DNA of 64,000 nucleotides from Halictus rubicundus (lineage: Eukaryota; Arthropoda; Insecta; Hymenoptera; Halictidae): the NCBI RefSeq assembly GCF_050948215.1, contig NC_135152.1, positions 9,148,310 through 9,212,309 of the forward strand, written 5' to 3'. This document shows positions 1-12,300 of this stretch, in pieces; within the stretch, counting starts at the first letter, position 1, and every line of letters starts with the position of its first letter. The notes beneath the pieces were generated by a model. That model saw only the letters and a program-made list of their open reading frames with translations, did no database searches and had not been told where the DNA came from. The translations under genes were made by a program, and so were the position numbers.

Positions 1-246
1 TTAATGATTGCATTTAATAGACCCTTACGTAATTATGCGCCGAACCACCCACGCGATGTCTCGCAAACTTCCACCCTCGGACTATCTCGTTCCTCTCTTT
101 CACGGCCCCCTTTCACCTCCGCTGCGATCCCTTCGACTTCGCCCTTGACGTTCTTTTTCTTCCCCTTTTCTTCGTCTTTCGTCTCGACCCTTTTCCCTTT
201 CGTTTAAAAACCGCTTGAGATTTTTCTCAGTTTAATCTGCTGTTAG

Positions 247-634
247 GGGTTCGGATTACTCCCTGCTTCTTCTATTTTCTAATCTACCACGTGCGGTTAG
301 GTTCACTCACTGCTTCACATTCTATTTTACTAATCTGATATGAAGGATTAGATTCATTCTCTGCTTCACATTTTTCTATTTTCTAATCTACTCTGAGGAA
401 TTCGGATTTATTCTCTCCTTCACATTTCTCTATTCTCTAATGTACAGTGCTTACTCGATACATGTCCAAAACACGGGTCTAGTTGGGGACATATATCGAG
501 CAGGAGATGCTGTTCCTTGATCCACGCTGAACCCCGCGGCAGTGGGGATAGTTCTGGGACTTTCATCGGCTAGGAATTTGGGACATATACAGAGTAAGCA
601 CTGTACTACAAGGGGTTCGGTTTATTTGCGAAAC
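247..634. repeat. Degenerate ~50-bp tandem array, interrupted by a MITE
   Basis: Four to five imperfect units follow one another. Each has a TTCGGATT/TTAGATTC-like start, a CTGCTTCACATT core and a TTCTATTTTCTAATCTA end. The last full unit is broken by the 159-bp element at 445-603, and the array resumes with a GGGGTTCGGTTTATT unit start at about 614. Units differ by substitutions and small indels, so this is an old array. No coding function is apparent. Confidence 0.6.
445..603. mobile_element. Tc1/mariner-type MITE with TA target duplication
   Basis: The left end reads CAGTGCTTACTCGATACATG and the right end is its inverted complement with three mismatches over about 23 bp. A TA dinucleotide flanks each side (443-444 and 604-605). 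Length is 159 bp and there is no coding capacity. CAGTG-starting termini together with TA duplications are typical of Tc1/mariner/pogo elements. The interior contains further self-complementary segments around 467-525. The element sits inside a tandem repeat unit, so its insertion point is unusually clear. Confidence 0.7.
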
Positions 635-1639
635 ACTACCGGAGGGGACCATTAACCGTGTACAAGAATTACAAATCCGATAGATGAGATTTTCTTGAAC
701 CCAGGAGCACTAGTGTCCTCGACACAATAGATCGGGACAGCAACCATAAGCATACTCATTATAAACGAGACGTTGTCCTTGTCGGTAAGAGCTACTCCTG
801 ACCCACTGTCAGATGGAGTTCGACTATAATGAATCGGACTCGTTTCTCGTAACAAAAATCCCGCATTCTCGAGATTACGGTTGGCCAGGTCTGACAGTAC
901 TGTTGAACAAATAGCGCGGGGCCTCTGGAATCAATTAAAAGTCCTTGGCTACCTTGCGGACGGTGGCTCTGGGTGACCATGTACGGAACCGTTCTATCCC
1001 GATCTCATTTCCAGGATTCGCAAAAAAAGAAAGATAGAAAGAGGATGCCGGGTATACCGCGGAGCAACGCGTTAGGCTCGGTTTATAAATACCGGACGCC
1101 ATAGCGGCGCGTCGATATAGCTTCTTTCATGTGAGCTGAGACCCTGCCGAGACAAGTAGGCGTAATTTAATTTAACGAACGGCGTAAATCCTCGCGATCG
1201 GTCATCGGACGACGGAGACACCGCCACGTCGCATTTCACGGAGATCCAGATAAGGGAAGGAAGAGGCCCGAGGCACGCGGGTTGGCACGCTTAAGCCGGG
1301 CCCTTATACATATCGGGAGGGTGCTAGGCGGGTCGGGGACACATCGATCGTCTTAATTAATTCGCGACGCTCCGAGGAAAGAGCCCCCATCGTTTTATCA
1401 ATGAACGCACGCCGGATCTCGCCGCGAGAGACCACGAAACGGTCTTCGACCTCCTCCTAGAGACTCTCGCGTGTGTTCGTCCCCTGCGAAAGGGGATTAA
1501 CCCCTTAACGATCGTTCGGAGCGTTCTAGGTCAGTATTAGCAAACCGCTCGAGCACCTCTATTCGAGGGTTCGGTTGTTACAGGCTGACAAACAATTAGG
1601 GAAGCTCTCGAGCTTGAATTAACCCTTTGCACTCGAAGC

Positions 1640-2648
1640 TATTCGTAAGTAATCAATTATTTGGAAAGAATTTGTTTTGCCTTTAGTTCTGTACCGATCG
1701 TTAAAGAGGAACAGTTTTCGGTAAAGCAGCCTGTGTTCAAAATATTCTAAAAAATATAATTTTTTTTACATCCTTGTAATAAAATGACGGCGTCCGTACC
1801 TCCCGAGGATCATATTCGTCATTGCATACTTTTTCATTTTCATGCGGAATTTAATGCAACGATGACAACAAAGAAAATTTGCGATCTTTATGGAGATGTA
1901 TTGAAGGTCAACAAGTGTCAGCGTTGGTTCAGAAGGTTTGCTGCTGATGATTGTGATCTCTCTGACAGGCCTCGAAGTGGACGACCAGTTGAATTTGATA
2001 ATGACACCCTAAAATCTCTAGTGGAAGCTGATCCAAAATTAAGTATACAAGAATTATCGAGAAGCCTTGGGTCCACATGGTCAACTATACAAAGGCACCT
2101 ACACGAAATGGGAACGGCATATAGGCATGGAAAATGGGTATCTCGTCAATTATCTGAGATCAACAAGAATATTCGTCGATCAATTTGCACTTCATTGCTA
2201 TCCAGATTTCGTAGAGATCCATTTCTTAGCAGAATCGTTACCGGAGATGAAAAATGGATTCTTTATGATAACATAAAGCGTTCCAAGCAATGGCTTTCTG
2301 CAAATCAAACCGCAATAGGAAAAAATCAAAGTATTGCAATGGGAAGTTTTACTGCACCCCCCGTACTCACCGGATATTGTTCCCTCTGACTATCATCTTT
2401 TCAGATCTCTGGAGCATTATTTAAGAAATAAAACATTCAGTAGAAGATGCAAGGAGGCACCTTGAGTCATATTTTGCTTGACGAACCCTGGATTTCTATA
2501 AGAGGGGGATTGAAAATTTGCAGGAAAGATGGCAAACTGTCCTTGATAATGATGGAGATTACAATAATAAATTAAGAAATAAAATCTTGAATTTACTACA
2601 AAGTTTGTTTTAGATTTCAAAATAATTGATTACTTATGGGTCCCCCTA
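1640..2648 (+). mobile_element. Internally deleted mariner element
   Basis: Inverted terminal segments are visible as AAGTAATCAATTATTT near 1647-1662 and its complement near 2620-2636. The right end continues to a GGGGGA-type mariner terminus, while the outer ~10 bp of the left end has diverged. The roughly 1-kb body carries a transposase relic at 1784-2389 and the out-of-frame remainder of its C-terminus to about 2580. A full mariner is about 1.3 kb, so roughly 0.3 kb is missing. The element is non-autonomous. Confidence 0.8.
1784..2389 (+). pseudogene. Mariner transposase, broken (catalytic core deleted)
   Basis: The ATG-started frame encodes 201 residues. Residues ~10-115 are the bipartite helix-turn-helix DNA-binding region, including the linker SDRPRSGRP and the second HTH (LSIQELSRSLGSTWSTIQRHL). 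Residues ~145-160 hold VTGDEKWI, which carries the first catalytic aspartate of the D,D34D triad. After about residue 178 the frame runs into unrelated residues and stops. The conserved HPPYSPD and PSDYHLF blocks near the C-terminus are present around 2350-2400 but in another frame. The segment carrying the second aspartate is absent. Family identity (mariner/SETMAR-like) is secure, and a working transposase is excluded. Confidence 0.9.
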
Positions 2649-4352
2649 ATGTTTTCTAATCTGGTCCGAGAGATGGGGTATAGATTTTTATGATCAGATT
2701 AATTTACGCTTCAGGCATAAAAATATCCGCTGAAACCAGTTTACTGTAAGGTCTTAGAAAGATTACAATAAAAATCTCGATGAAATTGACGCGGTAAATT
2801 TTATTAAGCGGGCAACAGACGCGTACGAATGCTTCCAGCATTAAATCCGTCGTGGATTTAGCATAACGGAACCACTAGCAGGCTATCGTGTCGGCGTCTT
2901 AAAGCGTCTCACGGTCAATTGCAGCATCCTGACAGAAGGCTAGCAAAGGCCCGAGGCATAAAACTTTCATGAATCCGCGATAGCCGAAGCTTTACCACGC
3001 GGCTCAAACGAGAGCCTCGTTTAACTTGCACGTTCGTGCAATTACTTTTAGTGTTATAACAGCTCCTATGATGATGCGAGTGTGTGGCGCACGCGTGTAG
3101 GTATCCGTGATGCGGCGTAAAAAGCTAGTTTTCTCGGGCAGCAAGCCGCGCCGAGCCGAAAGTGTAGACGTTGTAGTAACGCCGGGACCGTAAAACAGAA
3201 ATTATTAAGTGGTTCGTAAAGACGAGACTCATACGCGGTTACCATTCAAGAACAAAGCCTATGGTTCATGGCGCTTCGACGATGGAATCAGGGTCGTTAT
3301 CGTATGGCCGTTCGCATTAAACGACCCGATGTGTTCCACGTGTTCGTATAGCCCTATCTTCCCCCTAAGCACGTCACGTAAAAATTATTTTAAGAAATAA
3401 TTGCTTTCGGTATACCTTTATTCCCGGTACCTGTAATTTTCTTAACTATATCCAGTTAATTGTTAAAGCTGTCTTACGCTAATAATATTATACTGTCGGT
3501 ACAATTGAAGTACCTGGTTATTCAAACTTTATTATTCCTTCAAAATTAAATGCAAAAATGCAGAATTGCAAAAAAAGTACACTCAAAAGTAACAGAAGTA
3601 CTATCGTAGAATTTTCAAATAAACAGTATCGTAAAAGTTACAGTATTAGATGTTCCAGAGATGCGATAAATATTTCCAGTAGCGTGTGCATAAATAAATT
3701 GTCAGGAAATCGTGCATACGTGAATCATTACGCACCAGAATTGTATATCTGGTATTTTTATAAAACATACTTTGGTGTTATCCTGGGAACTAATTTCCGT
3801 CTCGTAGCCCACGAAACGCGGTGTATGGACTGGTTTCTCCGTGATATATTGCCACGGTACAACTTGCACGCCATTCTGCCATTTTGGGGGATCCGCGCTA
3901 GCTGGCGAAATATTCAAGATTCCCGGAGCAGACATAAATCTCGTCCACGTTGTAGGATGTTTCATAAACCATGGAAGATACGGAAATATGAAGATTACTC
4001 CAGAAGCGTATGGAGATAGCATGAAAGTAATGAAGTAATATGTCTTTTAGACTCTGAATTAAAGAAGATAAGATATTAATTTTAGTTTTTTAGAAACTAA
4101 AGTTAGTTTTCCACTAAGCCAAGTTAGTTTTCAATCAACTAAAAATCTAAGTAGGGCAGCCTGTGAGAAACCAGATGACGGGATTAGGTTAGTAGTGCAG
4201 CAGCCGTTGTAAGAAACAGAAAAAATGGACACGCCCAATTCGTTCTGGTTCTACTCCATTATCAGCTGTTGCTGCGTCATCGTCATTATATGCCACTAAT
4301 GTCGAGAACATTATGCAGCACATTTTTGGCGGATTCTTTAACATAATCATTT

Positions 4353-4356
<4 letters not shown>

Positions 4357-4419
<63 letters not shown>
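4357..4419. repeat. (CT)n microsatellite
   Basis: An essentially perfect CT dinucleotide tract of about 63 bp. It creates a meaningless Leu/Ser run in the overlapping open frame. Confidence 0.95.
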
Positions 4420-4425
<6 letters not shown>

Positions 4426-5991
4426 GTATGCTCGTCATACTCGAAGGATGTCTATTTTAATTGTTCACAGAAGGAATTATCGACTAATCCTTCCTAACGG
4501 TGTCAATGATACTGAGGATTCGAAACATCATCATCATCATTACTAAAAGTATACGCAAGGATGCCGAGGACGCGGGTGTGGAATCCTCGAAAATTATGTC
4601 ACGACAATTCAACTGTGACAAGGTGTTCCACTAATTAATTTACAACATCGGCAACACGCTCGCCTTCGATTAACGTCCACCGTGTCATCGCATGCATCTT
4701 AAAACGAGAATGAATTAAGACGCGAAACAGGAATTTAAATTAACCATGACTGCGTTTATTCATCGCGGATACGCTCATTCAAAAATATGTTATGTGTTAT
4801 TTTACGAATCGTGTACCCGGCGTTTTCGTCGAACGAAATGCAAATGAATACCTGCGGTGTACGCGCGTCGAATTAACCTGAGAATTAAAGCTATTTGTTG
4901 TAGTTTCAGTAAAGAGGACTTTCAATAATAAATTTATTCGGAAAACAATTTTTTCGTCTGCTATATCCTACACGAATGTCCTGTAAACAAAATTAAAAAT
5001 TGTCTACGAAAGTAGAGGCTCCGAGCTTTCAAATGAGCCGGAATCTATTATTGTGCTATATGTTTATATTAAATTGATAAATATTGAGGATTTCTCGAGA
5101 ATCAGAGATTTAGTTTGAATACTTTTCGGGTTCGCTGTATATTGCTTCGAATTTGTAAGAATCGTTCAGAGCAGAAGCGAGGTAAATCTGTTGAGGATTG
5201 CAGTGGAACCGTGTAATCAATTTCGATAAGGCTAGCAACAATGAAGAACATCGCGAACCGTTCGGAAGGTAGGAGTTCCGTAACCTCTTTCTCTTAAAGC
5301 GTGACGGAGAGGCATGCGCGCGGATGTCGAAACGAAATATTTAATGACGGTGTTGTGTAGACGATGACACAATTACACATACAATTAGTTGCGACGCGAT
5401 GGTCAACGGAGCCAGTGGACGTTCGGATAATAAAGCGACCTAGGGGAAGGAACGGTTCTCGAATCGGGATTTCCGAATCGTCCGCTCGTCAAAGCGAGAG
5501 CTCGGCCGAGCAACCGAAGAAACCGTTGCACAGTTTCTATGTATACGAAACGCGTGACACGCAACGAGCCAACCGGGTGCCCGGACGCAGCAAAACGCGG
5601 CAATACCTTTTTACGTCGTGAAATGATAATAAGCCGGCTATGACAGCATTTTCGCCTTGCGTAAATGGCCATTGAGCGGCACTTTACCTCGCTTCCACGG
5701 GCCCCGTAAATAGGTACCTTAAGAACCGCAATGCTTCTCGCCGGGGAAAACTTTCGGTTCGCCACGCGGCCAACGCGAAACCTGCGTTTCACGCAACCCG
5801 TGTCGCAATTAGCCCTTTCGCGGCCGCGGGACAATCAAACGCGAAAATGGAACTTAATTAGCGAGGCTCGCGAGCTACGCCGAACCCAGCTTCTCGAGGA
5901 AATATTAGAAAACTGTCCGCCTAAATGGCGCGCAACGTGATAAAAAGTCTAACGAAGACCTGTGGTGTTTTATTAAAGACTGTTGCGCCAG

Positions 5992-6240
5992 CATAATCAT
6001 TCAACGAAAATTCATTATTGCACCGGGTCGTTCTGTGCCATTTTTAAGGGGAGAAAGTCCATTAGAAAAATTCGAAGCTGTTCTCGAGATTTCCTCGGCG
6101 TCTCCATTACGATAGAAATTATTAAACACAGGGATACACTTGAATTTATAACCATTAATTATTCAAAGAGAATTCACTGTGGCACCATGTCCGTTTGTGC
6201 CATTTTTAAGGGAAGAAGGTCCATTAGGAGCCCGGGGCTG
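5992..6240. repeat. Local tandem duplication, ~160-bp period
   Basis: Two segments resemble each other. Both contain a GTGCCATTTTTAAGGG block (about 6036 and 6198) followed by GTCCATTAG, and both are preceded by a similar ATTCA(A)...AATTCA segment (about 5999 and 6160). Spacing is about 160 bp. A plus frame across both copies gives similar peptides twice, but nothing else suggests coding. Confidence 0.5.
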
Positions 6241-7116
6241 TCCCGGAGACGTGCTCATCGTCTTCGCGAAGATGGCATTGACAATTACCGCCCCAAGGTC
6301 GCCGTGCTCTCCCCGCGGAATCGACGAGCAAGACCATAATTTTAATTACCACCGGCAAAAGTCCCGTCCGCACGCCGGCGAGAACGCCAGTTCGCGATAT
6401 CAGCGGACATCTTCATTAGTGGGCGGCAATAGTGGTTGACGCGTCTCGCAATCGTTACGGTTTACGAGCATTAAGAAAATGCGTTAATGCGACTGGTACG
6501 CCTACAAATCCGCGGGCCGCTGACGAATGCCATAACGAGGCGTTTTTCGCAGACCGAGAACTCTAAACGGCGTCTCGTAATTGGACTTCTATCTCGCGGT
6601 CGTTAAGGCCCTTCGCAAATTGCGAGGGGCGCTTATGGTGACTATGAAAACGGGGAGACGCGTCGATTAAAGCGACATTTTTCAGGCAACGTTTATCCGC
6701 CATTAAGAAAAACGTCCGCGGACCGACGCGTGAGAAACAACGCGCATTCTTATTTTTGCAGATGATGGTCCGCTCTGCCCATGCCAAATTAATCACAAAT
6801 ACAGCTCTTTTTACTTAGAGCGAGGCCATAAAGCTAGCAAAAAAAGAACTTCTTTCAGCTTTTAAGAAATTCCAAGCAAGCTGAACAGGGACAAAAAGGG
6901 GAACAGACATCTTCCAGAGTTTTATTGATTTGACCTGTGCGCTGGAGGGTCATCGTTAACTCTAGCACATTCAACCCAAAAACTATCGAACCGGTCACAA
7001 TGTTTGGTTCCGAATTTTTTCTCTCACAGTTACTGAAATTGTAAAAATGTTTCGAAATTATAAAAATTTCATCAAAAGTACATATGTACCTAGCCTGTGA
7101 TAAGTAAATTATTGTA

Positions 7117-7173
7117 TGGAAACTTCGAATAAGGGTCTACGATATTAAAGTAGACCCTTATTCCAGGTTTCCA
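7117..7173. repeat. Long near-perfect hairpin (24-bp arms, 9-nt loop)
   Basis: The left arm (7117-7140) and right arm (7150-7173) are complementary at 22 of 24 positions around the loop GATATTAAA. Arms run from TGGAAAC to GGGTCTAC. There is no coding context and no run of thymines after the stem. It could be a residual foldback element or give rise to a small hairpin RNA. Function is unknown. Confidence 0.75.
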
Positions 7174-9331
7174 TTCAGTTACACTATTTGTTTGCAACCT
7201 TAGTGACCAGACACGGCAGCCTGATGTCACTAATACATCGACACTCATTCTCAAAGAAGGGTTAAACTCATTTTAACCTGTTAAAACTATTGCCTTAACT
7301 CCTGTTTGTTGCAATTGAGGTGAGAAACGTTTAATTTACGGAAAGCTCCGCAGTCTAATAATTAAACAGTCTCGGTGCATCTAGAATGAAGATTAACAGT
7401 AGAAATGGCACAACTCAGAAAAAGGTTAAGGCACCTCGAGAACCATTCACGTTAGTCAGAGCCCGTTTTAATTTCTGCTAAAGTCGAATGGTTTCAGACG
7501 CGTCGTGCCAGACAATGTAGCGTTCGGCGCACCCATAATTTCCCGGTGAAAGGGCACCATCAGTCCGAATATTTCCCGGCGCGAGAAGGATTCCACGTCT
7601 CGAGAAAGCATCATCGACCATAAACCTCTCCTGGGACGACGAAGCGCGTATGTACATATATACAGGTGGACACGGCGGGTATCCATGCACGCACACACGC
7701 GATCCTATCTAGGCTGTTGGACACGCGTTGCCGCGGATGGCGTACGAACCTGACGCGATAAAAATTCTCGGGGAAGATGTACACGGCCGCAGGGACCCGG
7801 GTTATCTGAAATGAGCACGGCCGCGGTGAGCCAACCGTGAGAGCCCTGCTCCGAGCAATCGGTTTAGACGAGTTCGAGCTTTTTGCTCGTCTGCATCGAT
7901 CCGGTTGATGGATGGTCCCTGGTGTTGCTGGTAATATAGTCCGCTAACATCGTACGCGATCCTTTTTTTCCGCCAGGAGAGACACGCTCTCGGCCTGGAA
8001 ACGCGCGACATCCCGTCGGAGCTCTACCACGAAAAGAAAATCCCACGTCGCCGAAGGAAACGCTCAGCCAGCCCCCGTACGGCTCCCTCGACCGACCCCC
8101 TCTAAGATCCTGTTCCCCGCCGCGAAACTCGAGAAAAAAGCGATGGAAAAGAGGGGCGCGGATTACGGAGCCGGTCTCTCGATTTTACTCTCGAGGTCGA
8201 TCGGCGATTCTCAGAAACTCCACGGCCGCGTCGAAGGATTTAGAAGATGCGACCTCTCAACCCTCATAAGATACCAGATTAAAAATGGCACAGAAAACTG
8301 CCTTTCTAACTCGAAATAAAAGTTTTCTGCTTGTGCGAACAATAACTATCCTGTCTACTCCTTTTCATATCTATTCGTTCTAAAGTTACCAGTTCTATTG
8401 TATTTGTTGTACTGTTAGAAATTTCAAAACTGTATCGCCAGGTCCTCGGGTCCCTGGAAATGAGAAACCTCTTACGAAAAGTGTCCAAGCGATCGTTTGA
8501 ATTAATTGTTAAGGGATTGATGAACTTGAGATTGACAAACTCCACGAGTGAAAAATTGCAGTACGATTTTGCAGACTTGACTGGGTGATGCAGAAGTTTC
8601 GAAACAATTCGGTTCGTGCAAAGATCTGTCCACTCGCCGCGAAACGGAAATTCAGTAGGTATGCATCGAGAAAGCGGATTTTTCGCCGAGGCGTTAGTAA
8701 ATTCTTCGATCTGGACAATTGTGCGCCGGTGTTGAGCGATTTTTCAGCCGGCCTGGTTGGTCGAAACCAGTTTGCAAAGCCGGCGCGATTATAGTAGCCG
8801 CATGCATATGTGTATCAGCTAACACGCGACAGTACTGGAAAATTAACCGGCAATATACCGATTGAAACGCCGTCGAACGTGTAATACAGGATCAAACAGC
8901 TGGATCCGCGAGCGTAGGTATCGATAGCGGCAATCCGCGCAACGCGTGCAACAACGTGTCGTTTGAAAGTGAAACTTTGGAATTTGGAACAGAGGTAGGG
9001 GCTGGACCGCGGGTGAAATTGAGAAGAGAACTGTAAAGCGCGTTACTTCATACAGCTTTAATGAGAAGCTCGTAAGAACATTGAATTCCCGGCGACATTA
9101 CGAATTCCACGGAGCCAGTTGAAACGCACCGTTGGAAAGCGGGCCGTTCGCGGAAAACCAACCGCGTTAAGCCACACGCACATTTACCATTCCTTCATAA
9201 TGCGTACGGAATCATGCCCTCGGTGTTTATGGCTTGCCGGACTTTTTCTTCCACCGCCACGAAACCTTTTAGAACCCACGACATTAAATAATTGCATTGT
9301 GTGCCGCAACAAAGGGATCTTATCTCGCAGA

Positions 9332-9335
<4 letters not shown>

Positions 9336-9375
<40 letters not shown>
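9336..9375. repeat. (CT)n microsatellite
   Basis: About 40 bp of perfect CT repeats in intergenic DNA. Confidence 0.95.
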
Positions 9376-9378
<3 letters not shown>

Positions 9379-12300
9379 CCTCTCTTACGCTTTCCTCATT
9401 GAAACGATATTTCCTAATTTTTTTCCTTGGACGGTGCATAATGTTTAGATGAACGTAACGATGCTCCGGGGCTCCGCCGCATTATCCGCAAGCGCGCTAA
9501 TTAGTAACTATTACGTACGGTGGCAAAATAATTAGCGGGGAAGGACGCGTCCGCTACGTTTCATCGCTTATGCTCGGATTACAAGCGATCCTTGGAGGAC
9601 ACGATATGTGAGCCTTTCATGCAAACGGTTTTCATGTAATACTTTGAATTTATTTAAATTATTTCGCTCGGTCGAGCTTGGGCTGGCTAGATATCACTTA
9701 CGAGACGCGCACGTTCCATAATAATAGTTTCGGAGATAAAACAATACATTGACCTATTCATATCCTGACAATTGAGTGACTGATTTTCCTGACAAAATTT
9801 ACAAAGAGAGACAGTAATTTATTCATCAGGTGTATTTCATGCGACGAAAACGAAGAACTTGCTTTTTGGAGAACGACAATGATAATACGCTCAATCGATA
9901 AAATATTGCTGTGTTCATTAACTTCTATACATTTTTAAAAATTCATTTCTACATTTTTGTTTGTCCATTTAATTTCACTACGTTTCAATCAGCTTACAAG
10001 TACGTACTTTATAAAAAATTCTTTTTCAGTTCCACGGTTTTCGATATCGCTGAATGCAGGTAATTAAACAGCGACACCTGTATTTCCTTTTCGTCAGCTT
10101 AGTAAGGTTTAATTGCACGTCCGAAATAAATCGCGGCTGGCAGATATACCCGAGGGAACAAGCCGCGCGGGATGAAATATGTTTACCAAGCGAATCTCCT
10201 AGATTCCCATTGCTCTTTAAATCTTGTTCAATAAATTTTCCGAGAAGAACGGGGACCGCGCGAAAATAAATCTCCGAACGCCTGAAAGCGATCTCCGCAG
10301 GCGTTCTATTATAGACATACTTTATGTTGCAATATATTACAATTAGCCGCTACCAATAAAAATCTTAGTCGAATCTCGCCGGCGCTGTGTTATCGTTTCC
10401 TGTATATCGTACACCGTGCTTAGATGACGTACGAGCCGCACAAATCTGAATTTGATCCCCCTCGAACGCTAATAAATCACATCGCGGCCACCGATTCGTA
10501 TCGAGGAGCTTTTCGTAATCCTCGAAAAAAGCGTTGCACGCTCAAGGAACGCGTCACCAGTTTAAAATCCGATCGTCGTCGCGCAAATGAACAGATCTTC
10601 CTCGGCGCTGGCCGCGTTAAAAATAATATCGAATTAATTGCGCATCTTGGCGATATTTACTGTCAGCGTCCGTACGGCGAATACGATCGTAATTTCACAT
10701 TACACCGGACCATTCGATCTGCGAACCCAGCGACTATAAAATTCTAACTACCGGTAAATTTGCGGGACCTTCTGTATATGGTGGGTGCCGGTTGCCAGAG
10801 CGAGTTCGCGGTTCTATTAAAACGCCCGTTCCATCCCGGGGGAACTGTCACGAATTCGCGAGGCGTCGCGAGGGATCGAGAAAATCGAGACACCATCATC
10901 CGGACGGTAAAACGACCAAGAAAAACACTTTCCACCTGACCGACGCTCGCCGCCGGAAAATAAAGCGTCCACGAGAGAAGCGGACCCCGGTCCCGGCTAT
11001 CTCGGCTGACCGAGCTGGTTGGTGTAATCATCGGTACCCCCCATATACCAGCAACCACCTTCAACAGCGGGACGTAACAAGAGGTAAGCCAGCCAGAAGG
11101 GAGATATACCGTGTAACTGACTTTAATGCTCCGTATCGCGAGAAACAGAGACCGCGTATGCGTGTAAACCGCGAAATATTTACGGACTAACTGTTATCGC
11201 GCGAGTTTGAAGAGTCGTCATGATTAACCCCTTCCAACGACACCAGCATGGTGAACATTTACCAACGCTCAACGGTCGCGGAAGATGCTACTTTTTAATA
11301 TACAGTCAACATTATTTTCTTTCCTATTCAGTTCGTTTCTCTCGTTTCACTACAATACCAAGTCGGACTCGTGATAAAGATTTAAACTAAAATAAAATTC
11401 TGCTTTGCTGTCGTCGATGTATGTATATTACGTAGGTGTACGTAGGCACGCGATAAATATAAATTTTTTCTGCTGGGGAAATTACGAACGTCACTATGCA
11501 CGTCAAAGAAGATCTAACCGCTAAATGAACCGCCAAGTGAATTATAGTGCAAGAGGTTATATTTATGTGAATGGAATGTGACTAACAGGAATTATTGCTT
11601 AGAACTTCTCTTTCTTAGTATTCATACAGAATTATTTCATTCGCCTTTGATTAGCTCGTGAACTACTCCTTTTCTGAATGTTTTAACACCATTCTGTAGA
11701 TGGTAAAAAAATCTATGAAAATTCTATAAAATAGTTCTATAAAAATCTGAAGTGAACAATAAATGTGTAAAGTACGAACGCATTGTAAATATTTAGGTTG
11801 CGAATATTCGTAAATTCACAGCCGAATTAAGCACAACCGTGAATAATATTAAAATAATACGGAATCTTGTGTTTCACTTTTGTGAAGATATCGAGCGAAA
11901 TGTAACGAACTAGATAGTAATAAAATAACAATAGACTCTGGTTCAAAAGAGCTATTTCCAGAGCATTTCTGTATCAATAATGCAGTTGCATGTGAGAAAG
12001 TGAAACAGTGGAAAAGAAAATCGTCGATCCCACGAGTATAAAAGAGCCGAGCGCCGGAGATCTCAATGCGCGCGCAAGCGAGACGCCGAAGAGTTGAACG
12101 CGTGCACAAGCGGTGTGCTCTTCGGAAGTGCTGTATCCCGCTTAGGAAAGAAGTAATTTTAAATAATGTTACACTAGAAATACCCGTAACAAATAACGCA
12201 ATTCACGACTATGAGAACTCGTTTACGAGGGTTAGGAAATAAATAAACTGACCAGAATCGCGTACTCCGATTGAAAAGCACGAAAAGTCTCGCGGTCGCG

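Noticed and set aside
3702..4038. Overlapping open frames on both strands that look locally protein-like
   Set aside because: I could not match either peptide to a family, and both strands are open over the same stretch. It may be a decayed element but is not supportable as a gene.
5403..5834. 143-codon minus-strand open frame
   Set aside because: Arg-rich product of CpG-rich sequence, with no conserved motif.
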